Assembly (NCBI GenBank): GCA_016928165.1
Contig: JAFGLH010000194.1
Span: forward strand, 1 to 53,763
From: Pirellulales bacterium
GTDB taxonomy: Bacteria > Planctomycetota > Planctomycetia > Pirellulales > Thermoguttaceae
Length of the DNA: 53,763 nucleotides
Direction of reading: 5' to 3'
A program made the position numbers and the translations under genes. The notes under the pieces were generated by a model. The model did not search any database and was not told the origin of the DNA. It saw only the letters and a list, made by a program, of their open reading frames with translations. Below, piece after piece: positions 1-9,675 of this stretch (position 1 is the stretch's first letter; every line of letters starts with the position of its first letter).

Positions 1-54
1 AGCCAGCAAAACTCTCGGACTCGATCGTCGTACCTATGAACGACTTACGGCACA

Positions 55-915
55 TTGTCACACATAGCCAAATTTGGAACTACTGATCCTGACTTGATTG
101 CGAACGTCTCGACGTGCAAGTCGCCGCAGCAGATGTTCGGCGCGGTGGCGAAGACCTACTACGCCGCGATGCTCGGCAAGCGGCCGGAACAGATCGTGGT
201 CGTTTCGGTCATGCCCTGCACGGCGAAGAAATTCGAATGCCAGCGGCCGGAGATGGACGCCAGCGGCTCGCGCGACGTGGACATTGTTTTGACCACGCGC
301 GAACTGGGTAAGATGATCCACGCGGCGGGGATCGACTTCGACGCCTTGCCGGACGAGGAGATGGACGCTCCGTTGGGGCTTTCCAGCGGCGCGGCCGACA
401 TTTTCGCCAACACCGGCGGAGTGATGGAAGCGGCCATCCGCACCGCCTACGAGGTGGTCACCGGACGCGAGTTGCCCCTGGCCGGCCTGCATGTCGCCGA
501 GGTGGCCGGACTGGAAGGCGTGAAGGAAGCCTCGCTTAAGTTCGAGTCGGTCAAGCCCGAGTGGAAGTTTCTCGAAGGCGTGACGCTGGAAGTGGCCGTG
601 GCCCACGGACTGGGCAACGCCCATCGGGTGATCTCCGCCGTTAAATCCGGAGAAAAACACTATCATTTCATCGAAGTGATGGCCTGTCCCGGCGGCTGCA
701 TCGGCGGCGGCGGACAGCCGCGGTACACGAACAACGAAGTCCGCCGGGCGCGGATCGAGGCCATCTATCGCGAGGACGAAGGGAAGAAGCTCCGCAAATC
801 GCACGAAAATCCGGCCATCTTGCAGCTTTACGGCGATTTTCTCACCGACGGCCCCCTCGGCCACCGCAGCCACGAATTGCTGCACACCACTTACGCGCCG
901 CGGGAAAAGGCCTAG
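55..915 (+). pseudogene. [FeFe]-hydrogenase large subunit, 5'-truncated fragment
   Basis: C-terminal half of an iron-only hydrogenase, the enzyme that interconverts protons and H2 at the H-cluster. Two of the three H-cluster ligand motifs are visible: VMPCTAKKFE (Cys about residue 55) and EVMACPGGCIGGGGQP (Cys 211 and 215). The small-subunit-like tail follows (about residues 228-280, ending RSHELLHTTY). The first motif (TSCCPxW) and the N-terminal ferredoxin-like domains are missing. Hydrogenase-like sequence begins only near position 82 (DPDLIANVSTCKSPQQM); this frame has a TGA at 37-39, and the two other forward frames do not continue the protein. The TTG at 55 is only the first possible start. 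The fragment is either a decayed gene or a mis-joined contig end. The intact part has normal motif spacing. Confidence 0.85.
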
Positions 916-923
916 CGGCCACG

Positions 924-996
924 GTAGGTCGGGCGACGCCTGACATATTCCCGTGAAAAACCGCCTCAGCCGTGCGTAAGGTATATCCCGACCTGC
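924..996. repeat. Degenerate GTAGGTC-type inverted repeat
   Basis: The left end reads GTAGGTCGGGC and the right end carries CCCGACCT, giving a perfect 8-bp inverted pair (926-933 and 987-994). The left end resembles the element inside treY at 23248-23316, so this is probably an old, decayed member of the same family. It lies between the hydrogenase fragment and the TPR gene. Confidence 0.45.
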
Positions 997-1161
997 GAAA
1001 AGCTTATCTACGCCGGATTTTCCGCACAATCCCTTTTTCTTCGTCGTATAATTATATGACGACAAAGGGCAAGCGACTCCGGTGGACGGCCGCCGCCGGA
1101 TGACGCCGGCCTCCCGCCGGTGCCGGACGTATGCAATACGGCACGCACAACGCCTACCACG

Positions 1162-2268
1162 ATGAGATACATATTATATATTCCGGCATTGCTGCTAGCC
1201 GCCGGCGTCGCGTTCGCAGAAGCGTCCGACGTTGCATCACCGCCGCGAAGTTCTCTTGAACGGCGGCTATTTGCCGACGCGGCGGACGGGCGTCTGGACG
1301 AACTCACGCCCCTGGAGGCCGCCCTAGTGGCCAGCGGCGTCGAAGATGCCGCTTCCCTGCGCCGTTACGAGCGAAAGGCGTCCGCGCTGGTCGAACGACT
1401 TCGCGCCTCGGGCGAACTGGTCGGCCCGCCCCGCCGACGCGCCGAGGCAATCTTCGATTTCATGCACGGGCAAGTGCTCGTCGGCGGATACGACCTGAAA
1501 CACACCGATCTGCGTCGCGTGTTCGACGAGGGGCAATACAATTGCGTCACCGCCACGGTGCTCTACAACTATCTTGCCGGCCAGTCGGGGTTCGACAGCC
1601 AAGGGTTGCAGATGCCCGGCCACGCGATGAGCCAACTGATGCTGGCCGACGGCCCGTTGGACGTTGAGACCACCTGCCCGCGATGGTTTCAACTGGCCGA
1701 CGCGCCGGAGCGGAGAAAGGCGGCCGTCTCGCGTTCGATCGGCTCGGCCGCCACGGCCGATCGCTCGAAGGCCCGACGGGTTACGCCGATCCAACTGGCG
1801 GCGATGATCTACTATAACCGCGGCGTCGATCTGTTGGCGGAGAAGCATTTCGCCGAGGCAGTCGCAGCCAACGTCAAGGCGCTGCGGCTCGATCCTCAAA
1901 ATGCCGCCGTTCGGGGAAACCTGTTGGCGGCGATCAACAACTGGTCAATCGAGTTGGGCAACCAAGAGTACTACGCCGAGGCGGTCGAACTGCTTCGACA
2001 GGGGCTGGCGATGGATCCGACATTCGAGGCGTTTGCACAGAACTACGTCCACGTCCACCGCCAATGGGTCGAGTCGCTCTGCCACAAGGAACACTACGAG
2101 GAGGCGTTGGAAATCATTGCCCGGGCAACGTCCGAAATGCCCCGGCACGACTGTCTGGTCCGCATGCAAGACGAAGTCTGTCGGCGCTGGTCGAAGTCCA
2201 TTTCTGCCGCGCCGTGCGTTCATTCCCATCAAGTGCCTTGCGCCGTTTGTCCTTCGCCGCTGGAATGA
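1162..2268 (+). CDS. Secreted TPR protein with transglutaminase-like core
   Basis: 368 residues. The N-terminus (MRYILYIPALLLAAGVAFAEA) is a clear signal peptide, which is why the ATG at 1162 is preferred over the in-frame GTG-type start at 1120. Residues about 120-160 contain YNCVTATVLYNYL followed by GHAMSQL, an arrangement of Cys and His like that of transglutaminase-like peptidase folds. Residues about 225-330 form tetratricopeptide-type helices (YYNRGVDLLAEKHFAEAVAANVKALRLDP and similar blocks further on). The likely role is an exported scaffold or processing protein; no substrate can be named. The last 40 bases overlap the convergent gene ending at 2229. The final 20 or so residues are Cys- and Ser-rich and look unlike the rest, so the 3' end may have been altered. 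Confidence 0.8.
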   Translation: MRYILYIPALLLAAGVAFAEASDVASPPRSSLERRLFADAADGRLDELTPLEAALVASGVEDAASLRRYERKASALVERLRASGELVGPPRRRAEAIFDFMHGQVLVGGYDLKHTDLRRVFDEGQYNCVTATVLYNYLAGQSGFDSQGLQMPGHAMSQLMLADGPLDVETTCPRWFQLADAPERRKAAVSRSIGSAATADRSKARRVTPIQLAAMIYYNRGVDLLAEKHFAEAVAANVKALRLDPQNAAVRGNLLAAINNWSIELGNQEYYAEAVELLRQGLAMDPTFEAFAQNYVHVHRQWVESLCHKEHYEEALEIIARATSEMPRHDCLVRMQDEVCRRWSKSISAAPCVHSHQVPCAVCPSPLE

Positions 2269-2744
2269 ATACTTTCTCGCTCGATTCCCGTCGATGGATA
2301 GACGGGGATCGGACCGTTGGCCGGCCCTGGGCCGATCGGGGCCGCCTCGTTCCGATCGACCGGCGGCAGCCGGCGCACTTCCTTGCGGGGCACCGGTCCG
2401 TTTTGCCCGCCGCGCGAAAGGCCCGCGAAATGGACCGGAACCAAAGGCGCCTCGATCGCCGACGGGCTGGTCGGCCGAGCTTCCGGCGGCGGCATCTCGG
2501 CCGCCAATAGAGGCTCGTGTTCGACCATAGGCGGGGCCTCTTCCACCGGCTGACCGTCCTTTACGATTACATTGCTTTCTTGCGGAACCGCATCAGGCTG
2601 GTCGGCCGGCGGGTCCGTTGCGTCGGAGGTTTTCGCGGCCGCCGTTTCGGCCGCCTGAAAGACGATCGGATACCGCGTCGCGTTGAAGGCGATTGAAACG
2701 GCGGCCAGCGCAAGCCCGAATATCGTGGCCGTTGTTCTGGCCAT
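2229..2744 (-). CDS. Membrane-anchored or secreted Pro-rich protein, unknown function
   Basis: 171 residues. The N-terminus (MARTTATIFGLALAAVSIAF) is a signal peptide or single membrane anchor. The remainder is Pro/Ala/Glu-rich and low-complexity, with no recognisable domain. A GGGGAGAG ribosome binding site lies about 7 bases before the ATG, which supports a real gene. Its 3' end overlaps the end of the convergent TPR gene by 40 bases. I do not recognise the family. A cell-envelope location is inferred from the leader and composition only. Confidence 0.65.
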   Translation of the reverse strand: MARTTATIFGLALAAVSIAFNATRYPIVFQAAETAAAKTSDATDPPADQPDAVPQESNVIVKDGQPVEEAPPMVEHEPLLAAEMPPPEARPTSPSAIEAPLVPVHFAGLSRGGQNGPVPRKEVRRLPPVDRNEAAPIGPGPANGPIPVYPSTGIERESIHSSGEGQTAQGT

Positions 2745-2915
2745 AACACTCTCCCCGTGAGTTGAGCCAGTCGATTTTTATCTCTGAAAAAACCATACAC
2801 CTCACCGGCGCCGAGGCAAGTGAAAAAAGGCCTGATGATTGACGAAACGGCGTCAAACTTGAAGGAGGGAAACAATTAGGTAAAAGGTAGCGAGAGAAAA
2901 AGTACGTTTGGCGGG

Positions 2916-4016
2916 CTATGCCTCCGCCGCGGTTATCTTGGCCAACTCCGTGTGGACCATGTTCAGCAGCGTTTGCAGAAAGGCCACGACCATCGGGCCG
3001 ACAAGAATGCCGATCGGACCGAGGGCCTCTACGCCGCCCAGCACGCTCAGCAGCGCCAACAGCGGATGGAGGTTCGAGCGGCCGTGAAGGATCAACGGCT
3101 TTATCAGGTTGTCGGCCATCGAGACGACCGTAGCGCAGTAGGCGGCCAATAGCACGGCGGCCAGCGTGCGGCCCTCGACGGCGAACAGCCACAGACAGAT
3201 GGGGGCCCAAACGATCGCCGCCCCCACGAACGGCACCAGCGTAAACAACATGCTCAGCACGGTAAGCAGAAAGACGGCGCCGACGCCGGCCACGAGAAAT
3301 CCCGCCCCCGCCAACAGACCCTGCACGAACGCCGACAGCAGCGTGGCCACGATCACCGTGCGGGTGATCTCGCCGAACTGATCGAGCAGGGCGCGGTTGT
3401 GGTCGTCTTCCAACGGCGAGAGCCGCATTACGGCCCGCAACATGACCGGTCCGTCGGCAAAGAAATAGAACGTGGCCAGAATCATTATCGCTAGGCCGAG
3501 AAGCGTCGAGCCGAGAAATCTGGTGGTCCTCAACGCCAACGGGGCGATGAAGTCGCCGACCCCGTCGCCGATTTTGCTCATCAAGTCTTGCGGATCGATT
3601 TTCACGCCGATTCGACCACCCCACTCGACGATTTTATCGCTGGCCCATTCGGCGAAGGCGGCTACGTCGGGGGCCTCCATCGCATTGTCTCCCTCGTCGG
3701 TCTCGGCCGACTTGGCCGCGGCCTCGCCGCCGGTCGCCGTGCGGTACAACGATTGCGCCTCGTAGCCCGCCTCGACCAATAGAAGCAACAACGGAACGAG
3801 CACGATCAGCAGGATCGAGCCGGTGGTCAGCAGCGCCGCGACACGCTCGTGTTTGCCGCAGCGGGCCCGAAACCAGCGGTGCAGCGGCCCGAACATGACC
3901 GCCAGCACCAAGGCCAGAAACAGCGGCAACAGAAAACCGGACATCACCTCTAAAAACAGCCCGCCGATTATCAGCAATATGACGACCAACACGACGAACG
4001 AGACGATTCTTGCCAC
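2916..4016 (-). CDS. AI-2E family transporter (PerM/TqsA-like permease)
   Basis: 366 residues, a usual length for this family of inner-membrane permeases with about eight helices. The first helices (IVSFVVLVVILLIIGGLFLEV, then LLPLFLALVLAVMFGPLHRW) are followed by a soluble loop of roughly 80 residues (about 85-150, acidic, EGDNAMEAPD). The conserved C-terminal helix block includes FVQGLLAGAGFLVAGVGAVF and LLSVLGGVEALGPIGILVGP, typical of the family. The start is a GTG with AGGAGA seven bases upstream. Members export autoinducer-2 or act in ion and osmotic fluxes; the substrate cannot be told from sequence. It stands alone, with no obvious operon partner. Confidence 0.9.
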   Translation of the reverse strand: MARIVSFVVLVVILLIIGGLFLEVMSGFLLPLFLALVLAVMFGPLHRWFRARCGKHERVAALLTTGSILLIVLVPLLLLLVEAGYEAQSLYRTATGGEAAAKSAETDEGDNAMEAPDVAAFAEWASDKIVEWGGRIGVKIDPQDLMSKIGDGVGDFIAPLALRTTRFLGSTLLGLAIMILATFYFFADGPVMLRAVMRLSPLEDDHNRALLDQFGEITRTVIVATLLSAFVQGLLAGAGFLVAGVGAVFLLTVLSMLFTLVPFVGAAIVWAPICLWLFAVEGRTLAAVLLAAYCATVVSMADNLIKPLILHGRSNLHPLLALLSVLGGVEALGPIGILVGPMVVAFLQTLLNMVHTELAKITAAEA

Positions 4017-4139
4017 AGCCGGTCTCCTGTTCGATCGGGAAGTGATATGATATGGTCAGAGTTTAGGATAATTGGCGTTTACAGTAAATAGTAGCGCGGG
4101 TCGAGCGCAACGAGCCCCACCTCGCTCGCTACCCAAACC

Positions 4140-4982
4140 ATGCTTGACAAACTTTTTTCAGGTGATACTTCGCCCGAGATGCTGGGCGACGGCTATGGCT
4201 TTGCCGAAGGCCCGGCCGCCGACGCGCAAGGAAACGTTTACTTTTCCGACGGCCAAAACGACTCGATCTACGTCTGGCGACGGGGGCGGCCGCCGGAACT
4301 GTTCGTTGACGACAGCACCGACGCCAACGGCATGATGTTCAACGCCGAGGGCCGACTCTACGTGTGCGAGGGCGCGGCCCATCGCGTGGTGGCCTACGAC
4401 GTGAAGACCAAGGCCAAGCGAGTGCTATGCGAGGAAATCGACGGCCGGCCCTTCAACGAGCCGAACGACCTGGCCGTGGACCGCACGGGCGGGTTCTTTT
4501 TCTCCGATCCTAATTACGCCCACCGCGGCCGGCCGGCGACGATGAAAGAGGACGTCTATTATTGCAGCGCGTCGGGCCATGTATCGCGCGTCTCGACGAT
4601 CTGCCGAAAGCCGAACGGCGTGCTCCTCTCGGCCGATGGGAGGACGCTCTATGTGGCCGACAGCCGCGGCGGGTGCGTCTATCGCTACGACGTGACCGCT
4701 CCCGGACGGCTCGACGGCGAGCGGCTTTGGATTGAAGGGCTAGACGCCAATCCCGACGGCATGACGCTCGACGTGAGGAACAATCTCTACGTCTGCTGCG
4801 GCGCGGCGGGGCTGCGGATTTTCAATCCCTCTGCTCGGCCGCTCGGTCAAATCGACGTTCACGCCGCCAACTGCTGTTTCGGTGGCAGAGACTTTCGCAC
4901 GCTTTGCATCGCCTCGGCCAATCGGTTCCTCGGCATCCGCGCGGAGGCAACGGGCATGAAACCGCTGCCGCTCCGACCATAG
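4140..4982 (+). CDS. SMP-30/gluconolactonase/LRE family protein
   Basis: 280 residues forming a six-bladed beta-propeller of the senescence marker protein-30 / gluconolactonase type. Characteristic blade motifs are FAEGPAADAQGNVYFSDG near residue 20, FNEPNDLAVDRTGGFFFSDP near 105, KPNGVLLSADGRTLYVADS near 155 and NPDGMTLDVRNNLYVCC near 205. The Glu, Asn and Asp residues of these motifs match the metal-binding site of the family. The likely activity is sugar-lactone hydrolysis, but the family is broad. No signal peptide is present, so it is cytosolic. It is not in an operon; a long non-coding stretch follows. Confidence 0.88.
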   Translation: MLDKLFSGDTSPEMLGDGYGFAEGPAADAQGNVYFSDGQNDSIYVWRRGRPPELFVDDSTDANGMMFNAEGRLYVCEGAAHRVVAYDVKTKAKRVLCEEIDGRPFNEPNDLAVDRTGGFFFSDPNYAHRGRPATMKEDVYYCSASGHVSRVSTICRKPNGVLLSADGRTLYVADSRGGCVYRYDVTAPGRLDGERLWIEGLDANPDGMTLDVRNNLYVCCGAAGLRIFNPSARPLGQIDVHAANCCFGGRDFRTLCIASANRFLGIRAEATGMKPLPLRP

Positions 4983-5641
4983 GCGGCGGTATTCACGAAT
5001 ACACATCCTACATGGCAGACCGAGCGGACGGGTACGGGTAAGTAGGCAAGAATTGCATGGCGCCCGGATTCACCAGAAGAGTGCTCGACTCGCACGCAAC
5101 AATTTGCCAGGACACTGCCTTATTTTGCAACACCTGTTCAATTATGCTGTAGCAAAATAAAACAGGCGAGCTGAAGGTGGCTCGGGCAACCATCCATCAG
5201 CTCGCCAGTGGTAACCGGAAGCCATCGCTTCCGATCCGTCGGGGGTGCCTTTCTTCTCCGCTCTATAAGGGGTAGATAACCTCTTGCCTGCTAACACGTT
5301 CCGGTGATTTCATCGGCGTCTTCTCAGACACCTCTTCGTATGCCGGCCACCGCCTCCGCCTCTTCTCCGTTCCGACCCCGCGCCATCTTCTTAGTTCTCA
5401 TCGCATCCCAGCCCGTTTCGCCCCGGACCGGATGCCCTCTGTTGTACCAGCACATTGTGCTAACGGCGTGCCAATACGTTGAAAATAATCAACAGACATA
5501 AAAACCATGCCTTAGCCAATTTTCATTGCCGCTTATAAGGAATTGCGGGGGCGCGACAACGCGACCATCCGGTCGCGTGGGGACACGAAAATGGGCGATT
5601 GGTTAAGGGACTCTAACAAAACCCAACCGCCCTCACCCCCT

Positions 5642-5785
5642 GTAACCGTTCACGGACCGGGGGACTGGCTCATTTTTTCGCCTTTTCGAAGGCGAAAAAT
5701 GTGCCTGTCCCCTTCACCGCGAGGGGGACAGTCCCATATTCGCGGTGAACCGCGAAAATCGGGACCGTCCCCTGTAAACGGTTAC
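5642..5785. repeat. Composite palindromic element, copy A
   Basis: About 144 bp bounded by a perfect 9-bp inverted pair (GTAACCGTT at 5642-5650, AACGGTTAC at 5777-5785). Inside are nested palindromes: TTCGCCTTTTCGAAGGCGAA, a GGGGACAGTCCC-type unit and CGCGGTGAACCGCG. It matches the reverse complement of 42907-43008 nearly throughout, with extra sequence near 5730, so it is a dispersed repeat in inverted orientation. It has no coding capacity; a non-autonomous mobile or REP-like unit is the best reading. Confidence 0.85.
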
Positions 5786-5796
5786 CACCCCCTGCC

Positions 5797-5820
5797 CCCT
5801 CTCCCGCGAGCGGGAGAGGG
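5797..5820. repeat. CCCTCTCCC-type hairpin
   Basis: Perfect 11-bp inverted repeat (CCCTCTCCCGC / GCGGGAGAGGG) with a two-base loop. The same C- and G-rich family recurs at 14866-14943, 24130-24215, 31261-31300, inside carB and near 51680. No T-run follows on either strand, so it is a dispersed repeat rather than a clear intrinsic terminator. Confidence 0.7.
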
Positions 5821-5845
5821 AGGGTTATTTACGCTATCCGTGCCG

Positions 5846-7135
5846 TCAGTACTGAGTGGATTCGCCTAGGGGGTCTTGGCCGGATTGCATCATTTGTTCG
5901 ATGCTTTGTCCTTCGTTCTTCGGGAGGAAATCTTTCGGATCGGGCACGCGGAAGAGGACGGCGAAGGCGATAGCGCCGGCCAGGGTGATGGCCAGCGGGA
6001 CGGACCATATCTTGGTCCAGTTGAACTTCTCGCCCTCGGAGTTTCGCTGCATGATGTATCCGGCCAGTTGCGTGCCGAGGAAGAGGCCAATTCCATTGGT
6101 GGCGATGAAGATGATCGACTGTGCCGAGGCCGCGATCGATTTTGGGGCCATTGCATTGACGAACCACTGTCCACCAATCATAAAAAAAGCATAGGCCAAA
6201 CCGTGGAAGGCTTGGATCAACATTACCCATAGCGCCCGTTTGCTGACGACGTATGTAGCGAAGAGGATGGTCCAACTCAAGGCCCCGATAATAAAGAGCC
6301 ATTGATATCCTTCGTATTTGCCGAGTTTCAGGGTTTCGGACAGATCGAGGATTTGACTGAGGAGGAAGATGGTGGCAACGGTCTGTACGGCCTGGGCCAG
6401 GGCCATTACGGCGGAGACATTTCTGCCTTTCACGCCCCGTTCTTGAAGGAAACGGCCCGTGCCGAGGAAGTAAAACTGCATCATTCCCGAGACAACCAAC
6501 TGGACAACGATAAAGACCAGATAGCTGTTGTTTTTCAGCATTGCCAGGGCTTCCATGATGGGGCTGTCTTCCGAGGCCGGCGGCAATGGTATTTGGAGAA
6601 TGCATACGACGACCATCACCAGCGACAGAATTGCAGCTACCACAAGGCTGTCCGGCCCGTCGCCGGTGGACTTGCGGAGTTTGCGGATTCCGGTCAGCAG
6701 ATAGCCGATCAGCGCCCAGGCCACCGGCGCCCAGAAAAACACCCAGGCCTGCACCCCCGTGGTAAATTTTTGGGCGAAGACCATATTGTTGACCAGCGGC
6801 AGCGTGGCCGTGTAGAAGATCGAGTAGAGGAGCATGGTGACGAACATGCCCCAGAACCTTTTCTGCGCCGCCGCGATGAACAACAGCACCGCGCCGACCG
6901 CGTGCGAAGCAAGGATGATATGCTCGCTGTTAAAACAGCTATCGGCCAGATAGCCTGAGGCCAGCGGGGCGAAGATGCAGGCTAGCGGCAGCGTGGCGTA
7001 GACCCAGCCGGTCTGCCGGCCGTTGAGCTTCAGCGGGCCGAGCAGCCGGACGGCCAACACTGGCATCCAAGCTCCCCAAATCGCGAATTCCAATCCCATC
7101 AACGCACTTAGCCGAAAATAGACGCTCCAGTCCAT
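5846..7135 (-). CDS. MFS transporter, nucleoside:H+ symporter type
   Basis: 429 residues with about 12 membrane segments. The N-terminal segment LSALMGLEFAIWGAWMPVLA, and the downstream LYSIFYTATLPLVNNMVFAQ, are typical of the nucleoside:proton symporter (NHS) branch of the major facilitator superfamily. The likely role is proton-coupled uptake of nucleosides or a related small solute across the inner membrane. The frame stays open 33 codons further upstream, but the ATG at 7135 is chosen because GGGAG lies just before it and the protein then begins directly at the first helix region (MDWSVYFRLSALMG). It is followed by zwf upstream on the same strand, with 139 bases between. Confidence 0.88.
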   Translation of the reverse strand: MDWSVYFRLSALMGLEFAIWGAWMPVLAVRLLGPLKLNGRQTGWVYATLPLACIFAPLASGYLADSCFNSEHIILASHAVGAVLLFIAAAQKRFWGMFVTMLLYSIFYTATLPLVNNMVFAQKFTTGVQAWVFFWAPVAWALIGYLLTGIRKLRKSTGDGPDSLVVAAILSLVMVVVCILQIPLPPASEDSPIMEALAMLKNNSYLVFIVVQLVVSGMMQFYFLGTGRFLQERGVKGRNVSAVMALAQAVQTVATIFLLSQILDLSETLKLGKYEGYQWLFIIGALSWTILFATYVVSKRALWVMLIQAFHGLAYAFFMIGGQWFVNAMAPKSIAASAQSIIFIATNGIGLFLGTQLAGYIMQRNSEGEKFNWTKIWSVPLAITLAGAIAFAVLFRVPDPKDFLPKNEGQSIEQMMQSGQDPLGESTQY

Positions 7136-7274
7136 TGTTGTCTCCCGGTGAGAAGGAAAAGTCCGCCAGCGCGGACATGTATTATGAAGAACGAGAGCGA
7201 TTTTAGCCGGGCGGGCGATAAATGCAATCGGCACAACGGCTGATAAGCACTGACAGAGCCAGTGGCACTCAAAC

Positions 7275-8729
<1,455 letters not shown>

Positions 8730-8774
8730 GCAGTTCTACCCTCGTAGTAATATTGCACGGCCCGATGGTGATAA

Positions 8775-9557
8775 TTAAAACCACGCGGCGGTGAAACCGC
8801 CGTCGACGTTTATCGCCGCGCCGGTCACGAAACTGCCGGCCTTCGGCGAGACCAACAGCAACAACGCCCCGATCAACTCCTCCGGCTCGCCGAAACGCCG
8901 CATCGGCGTGTTGCGGATTATGTTGTCGATCCGCTCGGCGTCCAACAACAGCCGGTTTTGCTCGGCCGGAAAGAAGCCGGGGCAAATCGCGTTGACGCGG
9001 ACTCCGAATGTGGCGAACTCCTGGGCGACGTTGCGGGTCAGGTTCAACACGCCCGCCTTCGAGGCCGAATAGGCGAACACCCGCGAAAGGGGCAGGTGCG
9101 AGGTGACGCTGCCGATGTTGACGATTGACCCGCCGCCGGAAGAAATCATGTGTCGGCCGAAGACCTGGCAGGCCTGAAAGACGGCCTTCAGGTTGATCGC
9201 CATGACACGGTCCCAGTCGGCTTCCGAGGCGTCGAGGAACGTGCTGCCGGCGTTCACGCCCGCGCAATTGACGAGGATATTTACCTGGCCGGTCTGTTTG
9301 ACGGCCTCGGCCAGGAGGTTTTCGAGTGAATCGCGTTTTGTGACCTCGACGGTGCAAAACCCGGCCTTTCCGCCGACTTCTTCAAGCGCCTTCACCCGCG
9401 CCTTGCATCCTTCCTCGGTCAGATCGCCGACGATGACGTGCGCCCCGGCCCGAGCAAGTCCTTCGCCCAGTGCGCCGCCGAGCACGCCCGCCCCGCCGAT
9501 CACAACGGCCGTTTGTCCCTTTAACCCGAAAAGCTCTTCAAGATATTTCGCCGACAT
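8775..9557 (-). CDS. SDR family oxidoreductase
   Basis: 260 residues, a classical short-chain dehydrogenase. The cofactor motif GGAGVLGGALG is near residue 18, NCAGVNAG near 90, and the catalytic Ser plus YSASK (Tyr and Lys) near 140-160. The C-terminus GAAINVDGGFTAAWF is typical of sugar-acid and polyol dehydrogenases; the opening (YLEELFGLKGQTAVVIGGAG) recalls mannonate/fructuronate oxidoreductases of the SDR type, so hexuronate metabolism is a reasonable but unproven guess. The ATG at 9557 is chosen over the one seven codons upstream because AAGGGA precedes it at good spacing. It lies just upstream of zwf. Confidence 0.9.
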   Translation of the reverse strand: MSAKYLEELFGLKGQTAVVIGGAGVLGGALGEGLARAGAHVIVGDLTEEGCKARVKALEEVGGKAGFCTVEVTKRDSLENLLAEAVKQTGQVNILVNCAGVNAGSTFLDASEADWDRVMAINLKAVFQACQVFGRHMISSGGGSIVNIGSVTSHLPLSRVFAYSASKAGVLNLTRNVAQEFATFGVRVNAICPGFFPAEQNRLLLDAERIDNIIRNTPMRRFGEPEELIGALLLLVSPKAGSFVTGAAINVDGGFTAAWF

Positions 9558-9675
9558 CGCTAATCCCTTTTCGCACATGCGTATATATTAACCACAAACT
9601 TATCGCATCATTGTAGCAAGAGTCGGCGGCCGATAAAATATGGGGAATACACTCATAATTTAGCGGAGGCCCGCC

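Larger units (their letters stand above)
4983..5845. other. 863-bp stretch without an intact gene
   Basis: No convincing reading frame on either strand. Around 5163-5240 one forward frame reads VARATIHQLASGNRKPSL, which closely resembles the recognition helix region of XRE/Cro-type regulators, but it is bounded by stops and lacks the rest of such a domain, so it may be a relic. From 5642 to 5827 the stretch is made of two dispersed repeats, listed separately. Nothing else stands out. Confidence 0.6.

Noticed and set aside
58-1065. Long minus-strand frame opposite the hydrogenase fragment
   Set aside because: Antisense shadow of a GC-rich gene; its codon pattern mirrors the real gene and it shows no domain.
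5304-5501. Short plus-strand frame in the 860-bp gap
   Set aside because: Low-complexity Ser/Pro/Ala composition without ribosome binding site or domain.
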